Assembly: GCF_014486675.1 (NCBI RefSeq)
Contig: NZ_JACTAC010000001.1
Span: 62,001-126,000 of the forward strand
Direction: 5' to 3'
DNA from: Flavobacterium macrobrachii
GTDB taxonomy: Bacteria > Bacteroidota > Bacteroidia > Flavobacteriales > Flavobacteriaceae
DNA length: 64,000 nucleotides
In this document: positions 33,377 to 42,014 of the stretch, in pieces
Layout of the letters: each line of letters begins with the position of its first letter
Position numbering within the stretch: the first letter of the stretch is position 1
The notes under the pieces: model-generated
The model's input: the letters and a program-made list of their open reading frames with translations, nothing else
Told to the model about the DNA's origin: nothing
Databases searched by the model: none
Translations under genes and position numbers: made by a program

Positions 33377-34961
33377 TAGTTCGAGAAGGAATTTCTTCAA
33401 ATTTTTAGGAGCAACTTTACTGATTGTTCCGCTTCTCGATGCTTGTAAAGAAAAAGTAATTACGCTTTTAATTCGGCTATCAGGAACCAATCATATTTTA
33501 GGACATAAACTTCGCGTTAAGAATTTTCCAAAAGCTTCTAATCAAATTTCTATTCCGTATTTAATTGTTGGTGGCGGAATTACCGGTTTATCTGCTGCAA
33601 GACAACTTTCTAAAAAAGGAATTTCCGAATTTTTGTTGGTTGAATTAGAAAATCATTTGGGTGGAAATTCTTCCAATGGTGAAAATCAATATTCTAAATT
33701 TCCTCTTGGTGCGCATTATTTGCCTCTACCAAACCAAGAAGATAAAGAGTTACTGCAATTTCTAGAAGAAGAAAAAATTATTTTAGGTTATGATGAAAAA
33801 GGATTTCCAAAGTTTGATGAAACGCAACTAACGTTTTCACCAGACGAACGATTATTCTACAAAAACAACTGGCAAGAAGGAATTGTTCCGAAAGTTGGAA
33901 ATTCAGCAGAGGAAGACGCAGAATTACTTCGATTTTTTTCGATGATGGATGATTTTAGAACTAAAAAAGATGACTTTGGTTTGTATTGGTTCAATATTCC
34001 GATGGCTTTATCTTCTCAAAATGATGCCGTTAAAAGTTTGGACCAACTAACTATGAAAGAATGGTTAGAACAACAAAATTTTAAATCAAATCCGCTTTTG
34101 GTTTATGTAGATTATTGTTGCAGAGATGATTTTGGTTTAGGATTTGAATTCGTTTCTGCTTACGCCGGAATTCACTATTTTGCTGCGAGAAAACAAAACA
34201 GTACGCAAGATAAAAATGATAACGTTTTAACTTGGCCCGAAGGTAACGCAAGATTAACGCATCATTTAAAAAAATATTCCAAAGGAAAAACATTGCAAAA
34301 TCATTTGGTTTATGAAGTGAAAATCGAAAATGGTAAAGCAGTAGCCTTGGTTTTTGATGATAAAACAAAAACTTCTATTGAGATTATTGCCGACAAAATT
34401 ATTATGGCAACTCCGCAATTTGTTAATCAATATTTGTTTGAAGACAGAAAAGAATTTACCAAAGATTTTCATTATGCACCTTGGCTTTTGGCAACATTAG
34501 TAGTTTCCGATTTAACCGATAATTTTAGTTTTCCTTTGTGTTGGGATAATGTGGCTCACGATTCAAAAGGATTGGGTTATATTTACGATCAACATCAGTC
34601 TTTGCAGCAAATTCACGATAAAAAAGTGATTACGTATTATTACAGTTTCTCCTCATCAGATTGTGGGAAAAGCAGACGAGAAATCTATAAAAAACCAAAA
34701 GAGCATTGGAAGAATATAGTATTTGAAGATTTAAAAGTTGCGCATCCTAACATAGAAGAAGTAACAGAAAGTATTGATATTCATCTTCTAGGACACGGAA
34801 TGATTAGTCCTAAAAACGGATTTTTATTTGGCGAAAGCAAACAAAAAGCAGCGCAATCTATTGATGATAAAATCTATTTTGCACATTCGGATTTATCGGG
34901 AATATCTATTTTTGAAGAAGCTTTTCATCAAGGTATTAATGTAGTAAATAAAATAGTGTAA
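33354..34961 (+). CDS. Tat-exported lipidated FAD-dependent amine-oxidase-like protein
   Basis: 535 residues. The N-terminus has a twin-arginine signal SSRRNFFKFLG and a lipobox-like IVPLLDAC (Cys about residue 31), so it is probably folded with FAD in the cytoplasm, exported by Tat and lipid-anchored in the periplasm. FAD-binding VGGGITGLSAARQL (about 72-85) and LVELENHLGGNS follow. It resembles flavin amine oxidases and phytoene-desaturase-like enzymes; an oxidation of a polyamine-type product is inferred from context only. ATG 33354 overlaps the synthase gene by 23 nt. Confidence 0.8.
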   Translation: MKNGGNYSSSRRNFFKFLGATLLIVPLLDACKEKVITLLIRLSGTNHILGHKLRVKNFPKASNQISIPYLIVGGGITGLSAARQLSKKGISEFLLVELENHLGGNSSNGENQYSKFPLGAHYLPLPNQEDKELLQFLEEEKIILGYDEKGFPKFDETQLTFSPDERLFYKNNWQEGIVPKVGNSAEEDAELLRFFSMMDDFRTKKDDFGLYWFNIPMALSSQNDAVKSLDQLTMKEWLEQQNFKSNPLLVYVDYCCRDDFGLGFEFVSAYAGIHYFAARKQNSTQDKNDNVLTWPEGNARLTHHLKKYSKGKTLQNHLVYEVKIENGKAVALVFDDKTKTSIEIIADKIIMATPQFVNQYLFEDRKEFTKDFHYAPWLLATLVVSDLTDNFSFPLCWDNVAHDSKGLGYIYDQHQSLQQIHDKKVITYYYSFSSSDCGKSRREIYKKPKEHWKNIVFEDLKVAHPNIEEVTESIDIHLLGHGMISPKNGFLFGESKQKAAQSIDDKIYFAHSDLSGISIFEEAFHQGINVVNKIV

Positions 34962-35974
34962 TGGTTCAACCTTGGATACATAAAGCCAAAACCGACGGAG
35001 TTTTTATACTTGCACCATCATTTATTGTGTTGGCAATTGTTTTGTTATTTCAAAATTGGTTAACAGATATCGAAGAAAGTTATTCGTTTTATACTTGGTT
35101 GTTTTTAATTGTTTTTATTGATGTTGCTCATGTTTATTCTACATTATTTAAAACCTATTTTGTTGCTTCAGAATTTCAAAGAAGGAAACAATTGTACATT
35201 GGATTACCTATTTTTTGCTTCTTAATTGGTTTCATTTTATTTTTATTTGGAAGTCAGGTATTTTGGTCTGTTTTGGCTTATGTGGCTGTTTTTCATTTCA
35301 TTCGTCAGCAATATGGTTTTATGCGATTGTACTCTAGAAATGAAGATAAAACCTATGCTTGGATAGATAATTTAATTATTTATTCTGCCACAATTTATCC
35401 TATGTTGTATTGGTTTTTATCGCCAAAACGAAAGTTCAATTGGTTTGTAGAGAACGAATTTTTGAAGTATGAAAATGCAAATATCCTTGAAGTTCTTACA
35501 TGGATTTATTTTGCAATACTCGTATTTTATATTGTTAGAACAATTTATATTTCTATAAAATCTAACTATTTTAATATTCCAAAGAATGCTATTATTGTTG
35601 GAACAATGCTTTCTTGGTATTTTGGGATTGTGTACTTTAATAACGATTTAGTTTTCACATTATTAAACGTTGTCTCTCATGGAATCCCATACATGGCATT
35701 GATTTATATGAACGAAATTGAGAAAAAAACTAAAGAAGATTTGGGTTTTTTAAGTTTACTCAAACAATTTAAAGGTGTGCTAATTTTTATTGTAATCTTA
35801 TTTATTATAGCTTTTTCAGAAGAATTTTTGTGGGAGATTTTAGTTTGGAACGAACAAATTTCAATTACAAATTTCGACTTTTCAAATTGGCAATTTATCT
35901 TAGTTCCTTTGCTAACAGTTCCTCAGTTTACTCATTATTTATTGGATGGATTTATTTGGAAATCCAAAAAGTGA
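34961..35974 (+). CDS. Multi-pass membrane protein with conserved-looking histidines
   Basis: 337 residues, about nine membrane helices. Its start overlaps the flavoprotein stop by 1 nt (TAATG), making it the last gene of the operon. His residues sit near membrane boundaries in DVAHVYST, AVFHFIRQQYG, VVSHGIPYM and QFTHYLLDG, an arrangement reminiscent of di-iron membrane oxygenases or Brp/Blh-like proteins. I do not recognise a family with confidence. It might catalyse an oxidation or transport step of the pathway. Convergent with the SGNH hydrolase gene 5 nt on. Confidence 0.7.
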   Translation: MVQPWIHKAKTDGVFILAPSFIVLAIVLLFQNWLTDIEESYSFYTWLFLIVFIDVAHVYSTLFKTYFVASEFQRRKQLYIGLPIFCFLIGFILFLFGSQVFWSVLAYVAVFHFIRQQYGFMRLYSRNEDKTYAWIDNLIIYSATIYPMLYWFLSPKRKFNWFVENEFLKYENANILEVLTWIYFAILVFYIVRTIYISIKSNYFNIPKNAIIVGTMLSWYFGIVYFNNDLVFTLLNVVSHGIPYMALIYMNEIEKKTKEDLGFLSLLKQFKGVLIFIVILFIIAFSEEFLWEILVWNEQISITNFDFSNWQFILVPLLTVPQFTHYLLDGFIWKSKK

Positions 35975-35979
35975 TTAAG

Positions 35980-36696
35980 TTACAACCCCAAAACCACTTT
36001 CGCTTTAGGAAAAATTCTTTCCACAAATCTAGAATAAGCCAAGTCTGAAGGATGCAAACCATCGTTAGCAACTAAGGTAGGTTGAGCCAAACCTTCTCGA
36101 GTAATGTCAGTAATATTCACAAAAGTGATATTGTTTTGAATACAATAATTTTCTGCGAAATTATTATAAGTATCTATTTGGCTTGAAATAGTTGCATTTC
36201 CATTTCCAAATGGTGTGTAAGCATAATCTGGAATGGAAACAACAATAACATTATCCTTGTTGCCTTTGGCTTTCTCGATGGCAATATTTACCAATTCTGG
36301 AAATTCTTGTTCGTATAAATTAAACGGTTTGTTTTGATATTGATTATTAACCCCAATTAGTAACGTAATCAAATCATAGTTGTTTACTGGATTTTGTGAT
36401 GCAATGGCGTTTTTTAAATTGGTCGTTGTCCAACCTGTTTGAGCTATAATATCAGTCAAAATATTATCTGATGCAGACAAGCTTTGCTTCAGTTTTATTT
36501 TTAACTGAATTGGAAATCGGCAAGTTTCACAAACGCTTTGTCCAATAGTATAACTATCGCCAAGTGCTAAATAACGGTAAGTTTTAGAAATAACAACTGG
36601 AGTTTCATTTTCAATAATTGTATCATTTTCCGCACTGCATCCAAAAAAAAGTGTGCAAATCAAAAAAAATGATATTATTGAGCGAAAACATTTCAT
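35980..36696 (-). CDS. SGNH/GDSL-family hydrolase, lipoprotein
   Basis: 238 residues with a lipoprotein signal (CTLFFGCSAEN, Cys about 20). Block I ALGDSYTIG (nucleophile Ser), block III as LLIGVNNQY, and block V DGLHPSDLAY with the catalytic Asp and His are all visible. Such enzymes cleave ester bonds in lipids or acetylated glycans in the periplasm or at the cell surface. It is 3 nt downstream of the DUF3050 gene on the same strand, so they form an operon. Confidence 0.88.
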   Translation of the reverse strand: MKCFRSIISFFLICTLFFGCSAENDTIIENETPVVISKTYRYLALGDSYTIGQSVCETCRFPIQLKIKLKQSLSASDNILTDIIAQTGWTTTNLKNAIASQNPVNNYDLITLLIGVNNQYQNKPFNLYEQEFPELVNIAIEKAKGNKDNVIVVSIPDYAYTPFGNGNATISSQIDTYNNFAENYCIQNNITFVNITDITREGLAQPTLVANDGLHPSDLAYSRFVERIFPKAKVVLGL

Positions 36697-36699
36697 GGT

Positions 36700-37482
36700 T
36701 TATACTATTTCAACAGTTTTTTCGATTTTTTCTTCAATTGCATCCCAAAGTCCAATTCTTTTTTCCAAAGCAGTGATGGAAACTTCTTTTACTTCGCGCC
36801 ATTTTTGAGCGTCATTTCCACATAAGTCATTAATCATTTGCATTGCCATTGGTCCGTGTTCGTCAGCATCCAATTCGATATGTCTTTCGAAGTAGTAAAT
36901 TAATTTTGATAAATCGGTTTCTGGGAAATTCTGTTGGAAACTTTTTAATATTTCGGTAAACATATTTGGAATTAAATCTTCTCTTCCAAAAGTAAAGGCA
37001 GCAGCAATTTTGTGTGCTTTTCCTTCTTCGATTACTCGGAAAGTAAAATCAAGAAAGTTTTTGATGTTTTGGTGTAAGTTGCTTTGCTTGATGGCAATGA
37101 AAACATTTTTAGTATCAACTACATTTTGCAAAAAAGTATGCAGTTCAATAGTATTTGCACCACAATCTTGCATAGCGTCAACATACATTTCAAAATGGCT
37201 AAGGCGTTTTCCATCCAGAGTCAAATCGCTTTCTTCTGCCAAAACAATTTCGTTGATTAAATATCTTGTTTCTGGATTTGCTGAAGCAAACCAAGGCGTT
37301 GTCGTACACGTTAGTTTACTTTGCAGTGCTTTTAACAGCGACATAAAATCCCAAACGGCATAAACATGACTTTCCAAAAACTGATGCAAATCATCAATTG
37401 TTTTTACTTTTTCATATAATGGATGTTGTAGTAATTGTTGTTTTTGGGGTTGAATTTTGGTGTTTATTTCAAGAATTGTCAT
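36700..37482 (-). CDS. DUF3050 family protein, heme-oxygenase-like fold
   Basis: 260 residues matching the DUF3050 pattern: LLQHPLYEKVKTIDDLHQFLESHVYAVWDFMSL, then LINEIVLAEESD, and HIELDADEHGPMA near the C-terminus. His and Glu residues in these blocks (HVYAVWDF, EIVLAEE, HIELDADEH) fit the metal-ligand helices of heme-oxygenase-like di-iron proteins. The biochemical role is unknown. Cytoplasmic. Cotranscribed with the SGNH hydrolase downstream. Confidence 0.85.
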   Translation of the reverse strand: MTILEINTKIQPQKQQLLQHPLYEKVKTIDDLHQFLESHVYAVWDFMSLLKALQSKLTCTTTPWFASANPETRYLINEIVLAEESDLTLDGKRLSHFEMYVDAMQDCGANTIELHTFLQNVVDTKNVFIAIKQSNLHQNIKNFLDFTFRVIEEGKAHKIAAAFTFGREDLIPNMFTEILKSFQQNFPETDLSKLIYYFERHIELDADEHGPMAMQMINDLCGNDAQKWREVKEVSITALEKRIGLWDAIEEKIEKTVEIV

Positions 37483-37542
37483 AGCTTTTTTTATTATATA
37501 CGAAGTATAATTATTTTAAGATTGTACTTCTCTACAAATGTA

Positions 37543-37572
37543 AAAATGCTTCTCGAAATGAAGAAGCATTTT
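37543..37572 (-). terminator. Rho-independent terminator
   Basis: AAAATGCTTCT (37543-37553) and AGAAGCATTTT (37562-37572), 8-nt loop. Lies downstream of the minus-strand acyl-CoA dehydrogenase gene. Confidence 0.75.
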
Positions 37573-37603
37573 ATATCAATTTTATTTATTGTTTAATTGT
37601 ATT

Positions 37604-37663
37604 TAAACCATTAAGGTATTACGTTTCGTTAAGTCTTAATTCTCTTAACTTGCTTAGTGGTTT
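37604..37663. repeat. Dispersed inverted repeat family 2, copy b
   Basis: AAACCATTAAGGTATTACG ... CTTGCTTAGTGGTTT, with complementary ends as in the copies near 19203 and 40615, although more degenerate. Confidence 0.5.
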
Positions 37664-37678
37664 TAATAAAAAATAAAT

Positions 37679-38857
37679 TTATTTAAACGCTGGAATTCCA
37701 GTAATATCTGCGCCAGTAATCAGCAAGTGAATGTCGTGCGTGCCTTCATAAGTAATTACACTTTCCAAGTTCATACTGTGACGCATAATTGAATATTCTC
37801 CTGTAATTCCCATTCCACCAAGCATTTGACGTGCTTCGCGAGCAATGTTTATTGCCATATCGACGTTGTTTCTTTTTGCCATGGAGATTTGAGCTGTAGT
37901 TGCTTTTCCTTCGTTACGCAAAACGCCTAATCTCCAAGTTAGCAATTGTGCTTTGGTGATTTCGGTAATCATTTCGGCTAATTTTTTTTGTTGCAATTGA
38001 AATCCGCCAATTGGTTTTCCAAACTGAATTCTTTCTTTAGAATATCTCAAAGCTGTGTCATAACAATCCATTGCAGCACCAATTGCACCCCAAGCAATTC
38101 CATATCGAGCAGAATCTAAACACATCATTGGCGCGCCAAGTCCAGATTTTCCTGGTAATAAATTTTCTTTTGGAACTTTTACGTTATCAAAAATTAATTC
38201 GCCTGTTGCACTAGCACGAAGCGACCATTTGTTGTGTGTTTCTGGAGTTGTAAAACCTTCCATGCCGCGTTCTACAATTAATCCGTGAATTCTTCCTTCT
38301 TCATTTTTTGCCCAAACTACAGCAATGTCTGCAAACGGTGCATTTGATATCCACATTTTGGCACCATTCAATAAATAATGATCGCCCATATCTTTGTAAT
38401 TTGTTACCAAATCTGATGGATTTGAACCATAATCTGGTTCAGTCAATCCAAAACAACCCATGAATTCTCCAGTGGCTAACTTTGGTAAATATTTCATTTT
38501 TTGCTCTTCCGTTCCAAATTTCCAAATAGGATACATCACCAAAGATGATTGAACTGATGATGTAGAACGAACTCCAGAATCACCTCTTTCAATTTCTTGC
38601 ATAATCAATCCATACGAAATTTGGTCTAAACCTGCGCCGCCATATTCTTCTGGAATATAAGGTCCAAAACCGCCAATTTCTCCCAAACCTTTAATGATTT
38701 GTTTCGGAAATTCAGCACGTTGTGCATAGTCTTCAATAATTGGCGAAACTTCACGTTTTACCCAAGCACGAGCCGAGTCACGCACTAATTTATGTTCGTC
38801 AGTTAGCAAATCGTCTAACAAATAATAATCTGGTGATTGAAATAAATCTGGTTTCAT
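37679..38857 (-). CDS. Acyl-CoA dehydrogenase, glutaryl-CoA-dehydrogenase-like
   Basis: 392 residues, the full length for the family. Seen: the FAD-binding segment FGLTEPDYGSNPSDL, KMWISNAPFADIAVVW, RIQFGKPIGGFQLQQKKLA and the C-terminal MLGGMGITGEYSIMRHSMNLESVITYEGTHDIHLL. In glutaryl-CoA dehydrogenases the catalytic Glu is the one in YEGTHDIH, which is present. It probably oxidises glutaryl-CoA (lysine/tryptophan breakdown) or a similar acyl-CoA, passing electrons to ETF. Stand-alone gene with its own terminator. Confidence 0.88.
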   Translation of the reverse strand: MKPDLFQSPDYYLLDDLLTDEHKLVRDSARAWVKREVSPIIEDYAQRAEFPKQIIKGLGEIGGFGPYIPEEYGGAGLDQISYGLIMQEIERGDSGVRSTSSVQSSLVMYPIWKFGTEEQKMKYLPKLATGEFMGCFGLTEPDYGSNPSDLVTNYKDMGDHYLLNGAKMWISNAPFADIAVVWAKNEEGRIHGLIVERGMEGFTTPETHNKWSLRASATGELIFDNVKVPKENLLPGKSGLGAPMMCLDSARYGIAWGAIGAAMDCYDTALRYSKERIQFGKPIGGFQLQQKKLAEMITEITKAQLLTWRLGVLRNEGKATTAQISMAKRNNVDMAINIAREARQMLGGMGITGEYSIMRHSMNLESVITYEGTHDIHLLITGADITGIPAFK

Positions 38858-38972
38858 TTTTTATCGTATAAAAGTAAAGTGAAAAAATGTACAACGTTTT
38901 TGTTACGAAAACGTTTGCAAAGGTAATAAAACATATTTGAGTTTCACTTTAACAATTGTTATTTTTTGGAGC

Positions 38973-39042
38973 TTATTCCAGCTGTTCGCTATATCTTTTT
39001 CTTTAAAAAAAAAGAAAAAGGATGCCGCTTCCATCTGGGCTA
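38973..39042 (-). repeat. Dispersed intergenic repeat family 1, copy d
   Basis: TTATTCCAGCTGTTCGCTATATC, central TTTTTCTTTAAAAAAAAAGAAAAA hairpin, GGATGCCGCTTCCATCTGGGCTA. Same ends as copies c and e. The remainder of 38858-39057 is AT-rich with no gene seen. Confidence 0.65.
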
Positions 39043-39057
39043 GAACTTGGTGTTGAA

Positions 39058-39786
39058 TTATCGCTCCAGTTTTTTGAATGCTTCGTTTTTAGTAGTAAGA
39101 AATTCCATGGTTTCTAAAGTGTCTTCGCGTTGCATGATGGCTTTGTAGTTTGCATCGGTTTCACAAAAAGCCATGAATAAATCGAGTTCTTCCAGATTTA
39201 CATCTAATTTTTTATAAAAAAATTCGTTGACATCAAATTTAGAAACAGCATATTCTTTAAAAGAAGCAAATTTTGATGCTCGATCTTTATCTTTCTTTTT
39301 GTTTGACTTGAATATTTTTTTAAAAAGCCCAACAAAATCAACACCATAAGGCATTTCTCCGGTATAAACGCCTAAAACTTTTGGGGAGTTTTCAAACTTT
39401 GCAATTTTTGCCATTCGTATTTCTTCGGGCGAAACAATAAAATTAACTTTTTCTACTTTGTTTATTGTGACTTCATCAAGTTCAATGGGTTTTTTGCTCA
39501 AATTGATGATAAGCTTTTCAAGTTTAAAATCTTCTTTTGTAAGTCTGATTTTAATGTCATAATAGTCATTGGATAACACAAAAAGTTCATCGCTAACTTT
39601 GGCTTCTATACTAAAGTTTCCTACAATATCAGTTGTGCTACTTTTTTTAGAATTCAGATTGACGATGTCGATTTTCTCTAAAGCCATTTCATTAAAAACA
39701 ACTTTACCGTGAATTGTTTTTCTATCTTGAGAAAAGCAGTTCAAAAAAGTAAAAAAGAAAAGGAGTAAAAGTAATTTTTGCTTCAA
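39058..39786 (-). CDS. Secreted protein with carboxypeptidase-regulatory-like domain
   Basis: 242 residues. Signal peptide ending LNCFSQ, then a CarboxypepD_reg-like beta-sandwich (about 23-110: IHGKVVFNEMALEKIDIVNLNSKKSSTTDIVGNFSI) and an alpha-helical Lys-rich C-terminal half (about 120-242). The beta-sandwich is the same fold that precedes TonB-dependent receptors in this phylum, but here there is no barrel. Periplasmic or outer-membrane-associated. Unknown function. Confidence 0.75.
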   Translation of the reverse strand: MKQKLLLLLFFFTFLNCFSQDRKTIHGKVVFNEMALEKIDIVNLNSKKSSTTDIVGNFSIEAKVSDELFVLSNDYYDIKIRLTKEDFKLEKLIINLSKKPIELDEVTINKVEKVNFIVSPEEIRMAKIAKFENSPKVLGVYTGEMPYGVDFVGLFKKIFKSNKKKDKDRASKFASFKEYAVSKFDVNEFFYKKLDVNLEELDLFMAFCETDANYKAIMQREDTLETMEFLTTKNEAFKKLER

Positions 39787-39883
39787 GTGAATCGGTTTTA
39801 GTTTTCAGTTCTAAAAGTATCCGATTTAAGTGATGCTAAATGATAAAGGATTGTTAATTGTGATTTTTTTAATGATTTGACAA

Positions 39884-40597
39884 TTACATTTTAAGGTAAA
39901 AATCCTTAGTTAGATTGATATAATCATCGGTATATTCGTGTCGATTGATTTCAATTACCAATTCGTCAGCCGTTAAAACCGAAAGTTCATAACGTTTAAA
40001 AGCGAGTAAACTTCTAACAATTGGAGTAGTGTGAGAACCTTTTACGCGAGTAACTTTTACTGGAAATAATTCAACTTCGGAACACAAATCAATAAAACGT
40101 TCTTCTTCTTTGTAAGGAATGATTACAGCAAAAATTCCATTTTCTGACAAAAGCAAATCAGCAGCTTCAATCAATTCTTCAAACGGCAAGGCGTCTTGAA
40201 AACGAGCCAAATCTCTTTGAGAATTATCGGTTTTATAATCTTCAGAATAAAACGGCGGATTGGAAATGATGATGTCATATTCGTCTTCGGGTTCTTCAAC
40301 AAATTCGTCTAAACCAGCATGAAAACAAAATAATCGGTCGCTCCAATGCGAAGCTTCAAAGTTTTCTACGCATTGTTCATATGCATCTTCGTCAATTTCA
40401 AGTGCGTCTATTTGTTCGGCGTTAGTTCTTTGTGCTAACATCAATGATAAAACGCCAGTTCCAGCACCAATATCCAAAACCGAAAAAGGATTTTTTTCAA
40501 TTGGACACCAAGCGCCAAGTAACACACTATCGGTTCCAATTTTCATAGCACATTTGTCTTGTTGAACAGAAAATTGTTTGAATGCGAATTTTGACAT
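39884..40597 (-). CDS. tRNA1(Val) (adenine37-N6)-methyltransferase, TrmN6/YfiC-like
   Basis: 237 residues. Motif I LDIGAGTGVLSLMLAQR (SAM-binding), and the catalytic NPPF of N6-adenine methylases in IIISNPPFYSEDYK. N-terminal FAFKQFSVQQDKCAMKIGTDSVLLGAW is typical of YfiC/TrmN6. It would make m6A37 in tRNA-Val. It stands upstream of rimM and rpsP on the same strand order (rpsP-rimM-trmN), all RNA or ribosome functions, with a repeat between rimM and this gene. Confidence 0.88.
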   Translation of the reverse strand: MSKFAFKQFSVQQDKCAMKIGTDSVLLGAWCPIEKNPFSVLDIGAGTGVLSLMLAQRTNAEQIDALEIDEDAYEQCVENFEASHWSDRLFCFHAGLDEFVEEPEDEYDIIISNPPFYSEDYKTDNSQRDLARFQDALPFEELIEAADLLLSENGIFAVIIPYKEEERFIDLCSEVELFPVKVTRVKGSHTTPIVRSLLAFKRYELSVLTADELVIEINRHEYTDDYINLTKDFYLKM

Positions 40598-40614
40598 TTA
40601 TTTTAGAAAATTAA

Positions 40615-40675
40615 AACCATTAAGAAATTAAGTGAATTAAGGCGATGCTTAATGAAACTTAATTTCTTAATGGTT
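40615..40675. repeat. Dispersed inverted repeat family 2, copy c
   Basis: AACCATTAAGAAATTAAG ... CTTAATTTCTTAATGGTT, nearly perfect complementary ends. Could fold as a terminator-like hairpin after rimM. Confidence 0.65.
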
Positions 40676-40694
40676 CAAAATTATTTTTATGTTT

Positions 40695-41219
40695 TTACAA
40701 GTACATTTCTACAAGTCCTTCTGGTAAATCCATGATGACTTTTTTGTTTTCTCTATCAATTTTTACTAAAAATTGATCAATCATTGGTACAAGAATTTCC
40801 ACAGAACCATTAACAACTTCAAACAATGGCTGGGATGAAGAATCGTTGATAGATATAATTTTTCCAAAAACACCTAATCGCTTGTCTTCAATTTCAAAAC
40901 CAATAACTTCGTGAAAATAAAATTTATTACCCGAAAGTTTAGGCAACATCGATAAAGGTAAGTAAATTGCTAGCCCGATTATTTTATCGGCTTCTGCTTC
41001 AGAATCTACATCTTCAAATCGAACACGTAGAAAATCATTTTTGTGGAGTGAGCTGTTTTCAATAAAAAAAGGAACCAGATTTTTGTTGAATTCAACAAAA
41101 ACTGATTCCATATTTTCATATAATTCGGGTTCGTCTGTATCTAAATAGATAAGAACTTCTCCCTTGAAACTAAATTTTTTAGCAATTTTACCTAAATAGA
41201 AACAATCTTCTTTACGCAT
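40695..41219 (-). CDS. rimM: Ribosome maturation factor RimM
   Basis: 174 residues with the RimM N-terminal domain (FYLGKIAKKFSFKGEVLIYLDTD, about 7-30) and the PRC-barrel domain (KFYFHEVIGFEIED, VPMIDQFLVKID). It assists maturation of the 30S head by binding S19. The order rpsP-rimM is the classical arrangement. The gene starts 14 nt after the rpsP stop, so the two are cotranscribed. Confidence 0.93.
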   Translation of the reverse strand: MRKEDCFYLGKIAKKFSFKGEVLIYLDTDEPELYENMESVFVEFNKNLVPFFIENSSLHKNDFLRVRFEDVDSEAEADKIIGLAIYLPLSMLPKLSGNKFYFHEVIGFEIEDKRLGVFGKIISINDSSSQPLFEVVNGSVEILVPMIDQFLVKIDRENKKVIMDLPEGLVEMYL

Positions 41220-41233
41220 AATTGCTTACTAAA

Positions 41234-41815
41234 TTATGCTTCAGTTTCTTCGCTAGCTTCTTCAGCAGCTGGAGCTTCTTCTGTAGCAACTTCTGCAGCT
41301 GTTTCTTCAACAGCAACTTCAGTAGTTTCTTCTGCTACTTCTTCAACAACTTCTTCTGTTTTTGCAGCTTCAACAGCGGCAGCAACACGTTTGTCATTAG
41401 CTTCTTTTTCAGCTTTTAAAGCTTTTGCTTTAGCAGCTTCTTGTGCTTTTGATAAACCTTCTTTTTTAGCGGTTACTTTTCCAGTTTTTTCGTCTAACCA
41501 AGCAGCTAATTTTGCATCAGCTTGTTCTTGAGTTAAAGCACCTTTACGAACTCCGCCATCAAGGTGGTGTTTCAATAAAGCTCCTTTGTAAGAAAGGATT
41601 GCTCTAGCTGTATCTGTTGGTTGAGCACCATTGTGTAACCATTGAACCGCTTGGTCAAGGTTTAAATCAATTGTTGCTGGATTAGTGTTTGGATTGTAAG
41701 TACCAATTTTTTCTAGGTATTTACCATCTCTTTTTGAACGAGCATCAGCTGCTACGATCCAATAAAAAGGTTTCCCTTTTTTTCCGTGTCTTTGTAATCT
41801 AATTTTTACTGACAT
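41234..41815 (-). CDS. rpsP: 30S ribosomal protein S16 with Ala/Glu-rich tail
   Basis: 193 residues against about 80-90 in E. coli. Residues 1-85 are the S16 core (VKIRLQRHGKKGKPFYWIVAADARSKRDG). Then follow a Lys/Ala helix (about 100-145) and an acidic Ala/Glu/Val/Thr tail ending EEASEETEA. Long S16 tails are common in Bacteroidota. The tail is low-complexity, so its exact length may vary between strains. The promoter and a small leader hairpin lie just upstream. Confidence 0.95.
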   Translation of the reverse strand: MSVKIRLQRHGKKGKPFYWIVAADARSKRDGKYLEKIGTYNPNTNPATIDLNLDQAVQWLHNGAQPTDTARAILSYKGALLKHHLDGGVRKGALTQEQADAKLAAWLDEKTGKVTAKKEGLSKAQEAAKAKALKAEKEANDKRVAAAVEAAKTEEVVEEVAEETTEVAVEETAAEVATEEAPAAEEASEETEA

Positions 41816-41832
41816 AATCTTTTTGATTAATT

Positions 41833-41847
41833 TGAGGTTCTCGACCT
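41833..41847 (-). promoter_or_regulatory. Leader hairpin of the rpsP-rimM mRNA
   Basis: GAGGT-CGAGA-ACCTC on the minus strand, about 18 nt before the rpsP ATG. A 5-bp stem in a short leader. It might be a site of feedback control by S16, but no such control is proven. Confidence 0.4.
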
Positions 41848-41863
41848 CGGTTATTTAAGGGGT

Positions 41864-41893
41864 CAAAGATAGTTTTTTTAATTTAAAATACAA
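41864..41893 (-). promoter_or_regulatory. Bacteroidota sigma-A promoter of rpsP
   Basis: On the minus strand TTG, 19-nt spacer, TATCTTTG (complement of 41864-41871), an ideal TTG-N19-TAnnTTTG. Leader about 40 nt. Confidence 0.8.
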
Positions 41894-42014
41894 CTCACGA
41901 ATTCACTTTTTGTTGATAGTGATAATTTTAACTGTAGTTTCAATTGAATTTTTTTGAAAATAAGTTAGTATTTTTGCTTTAAAAAGTTATTTTTGTCAAA
42001 TAATAATTATGAAT

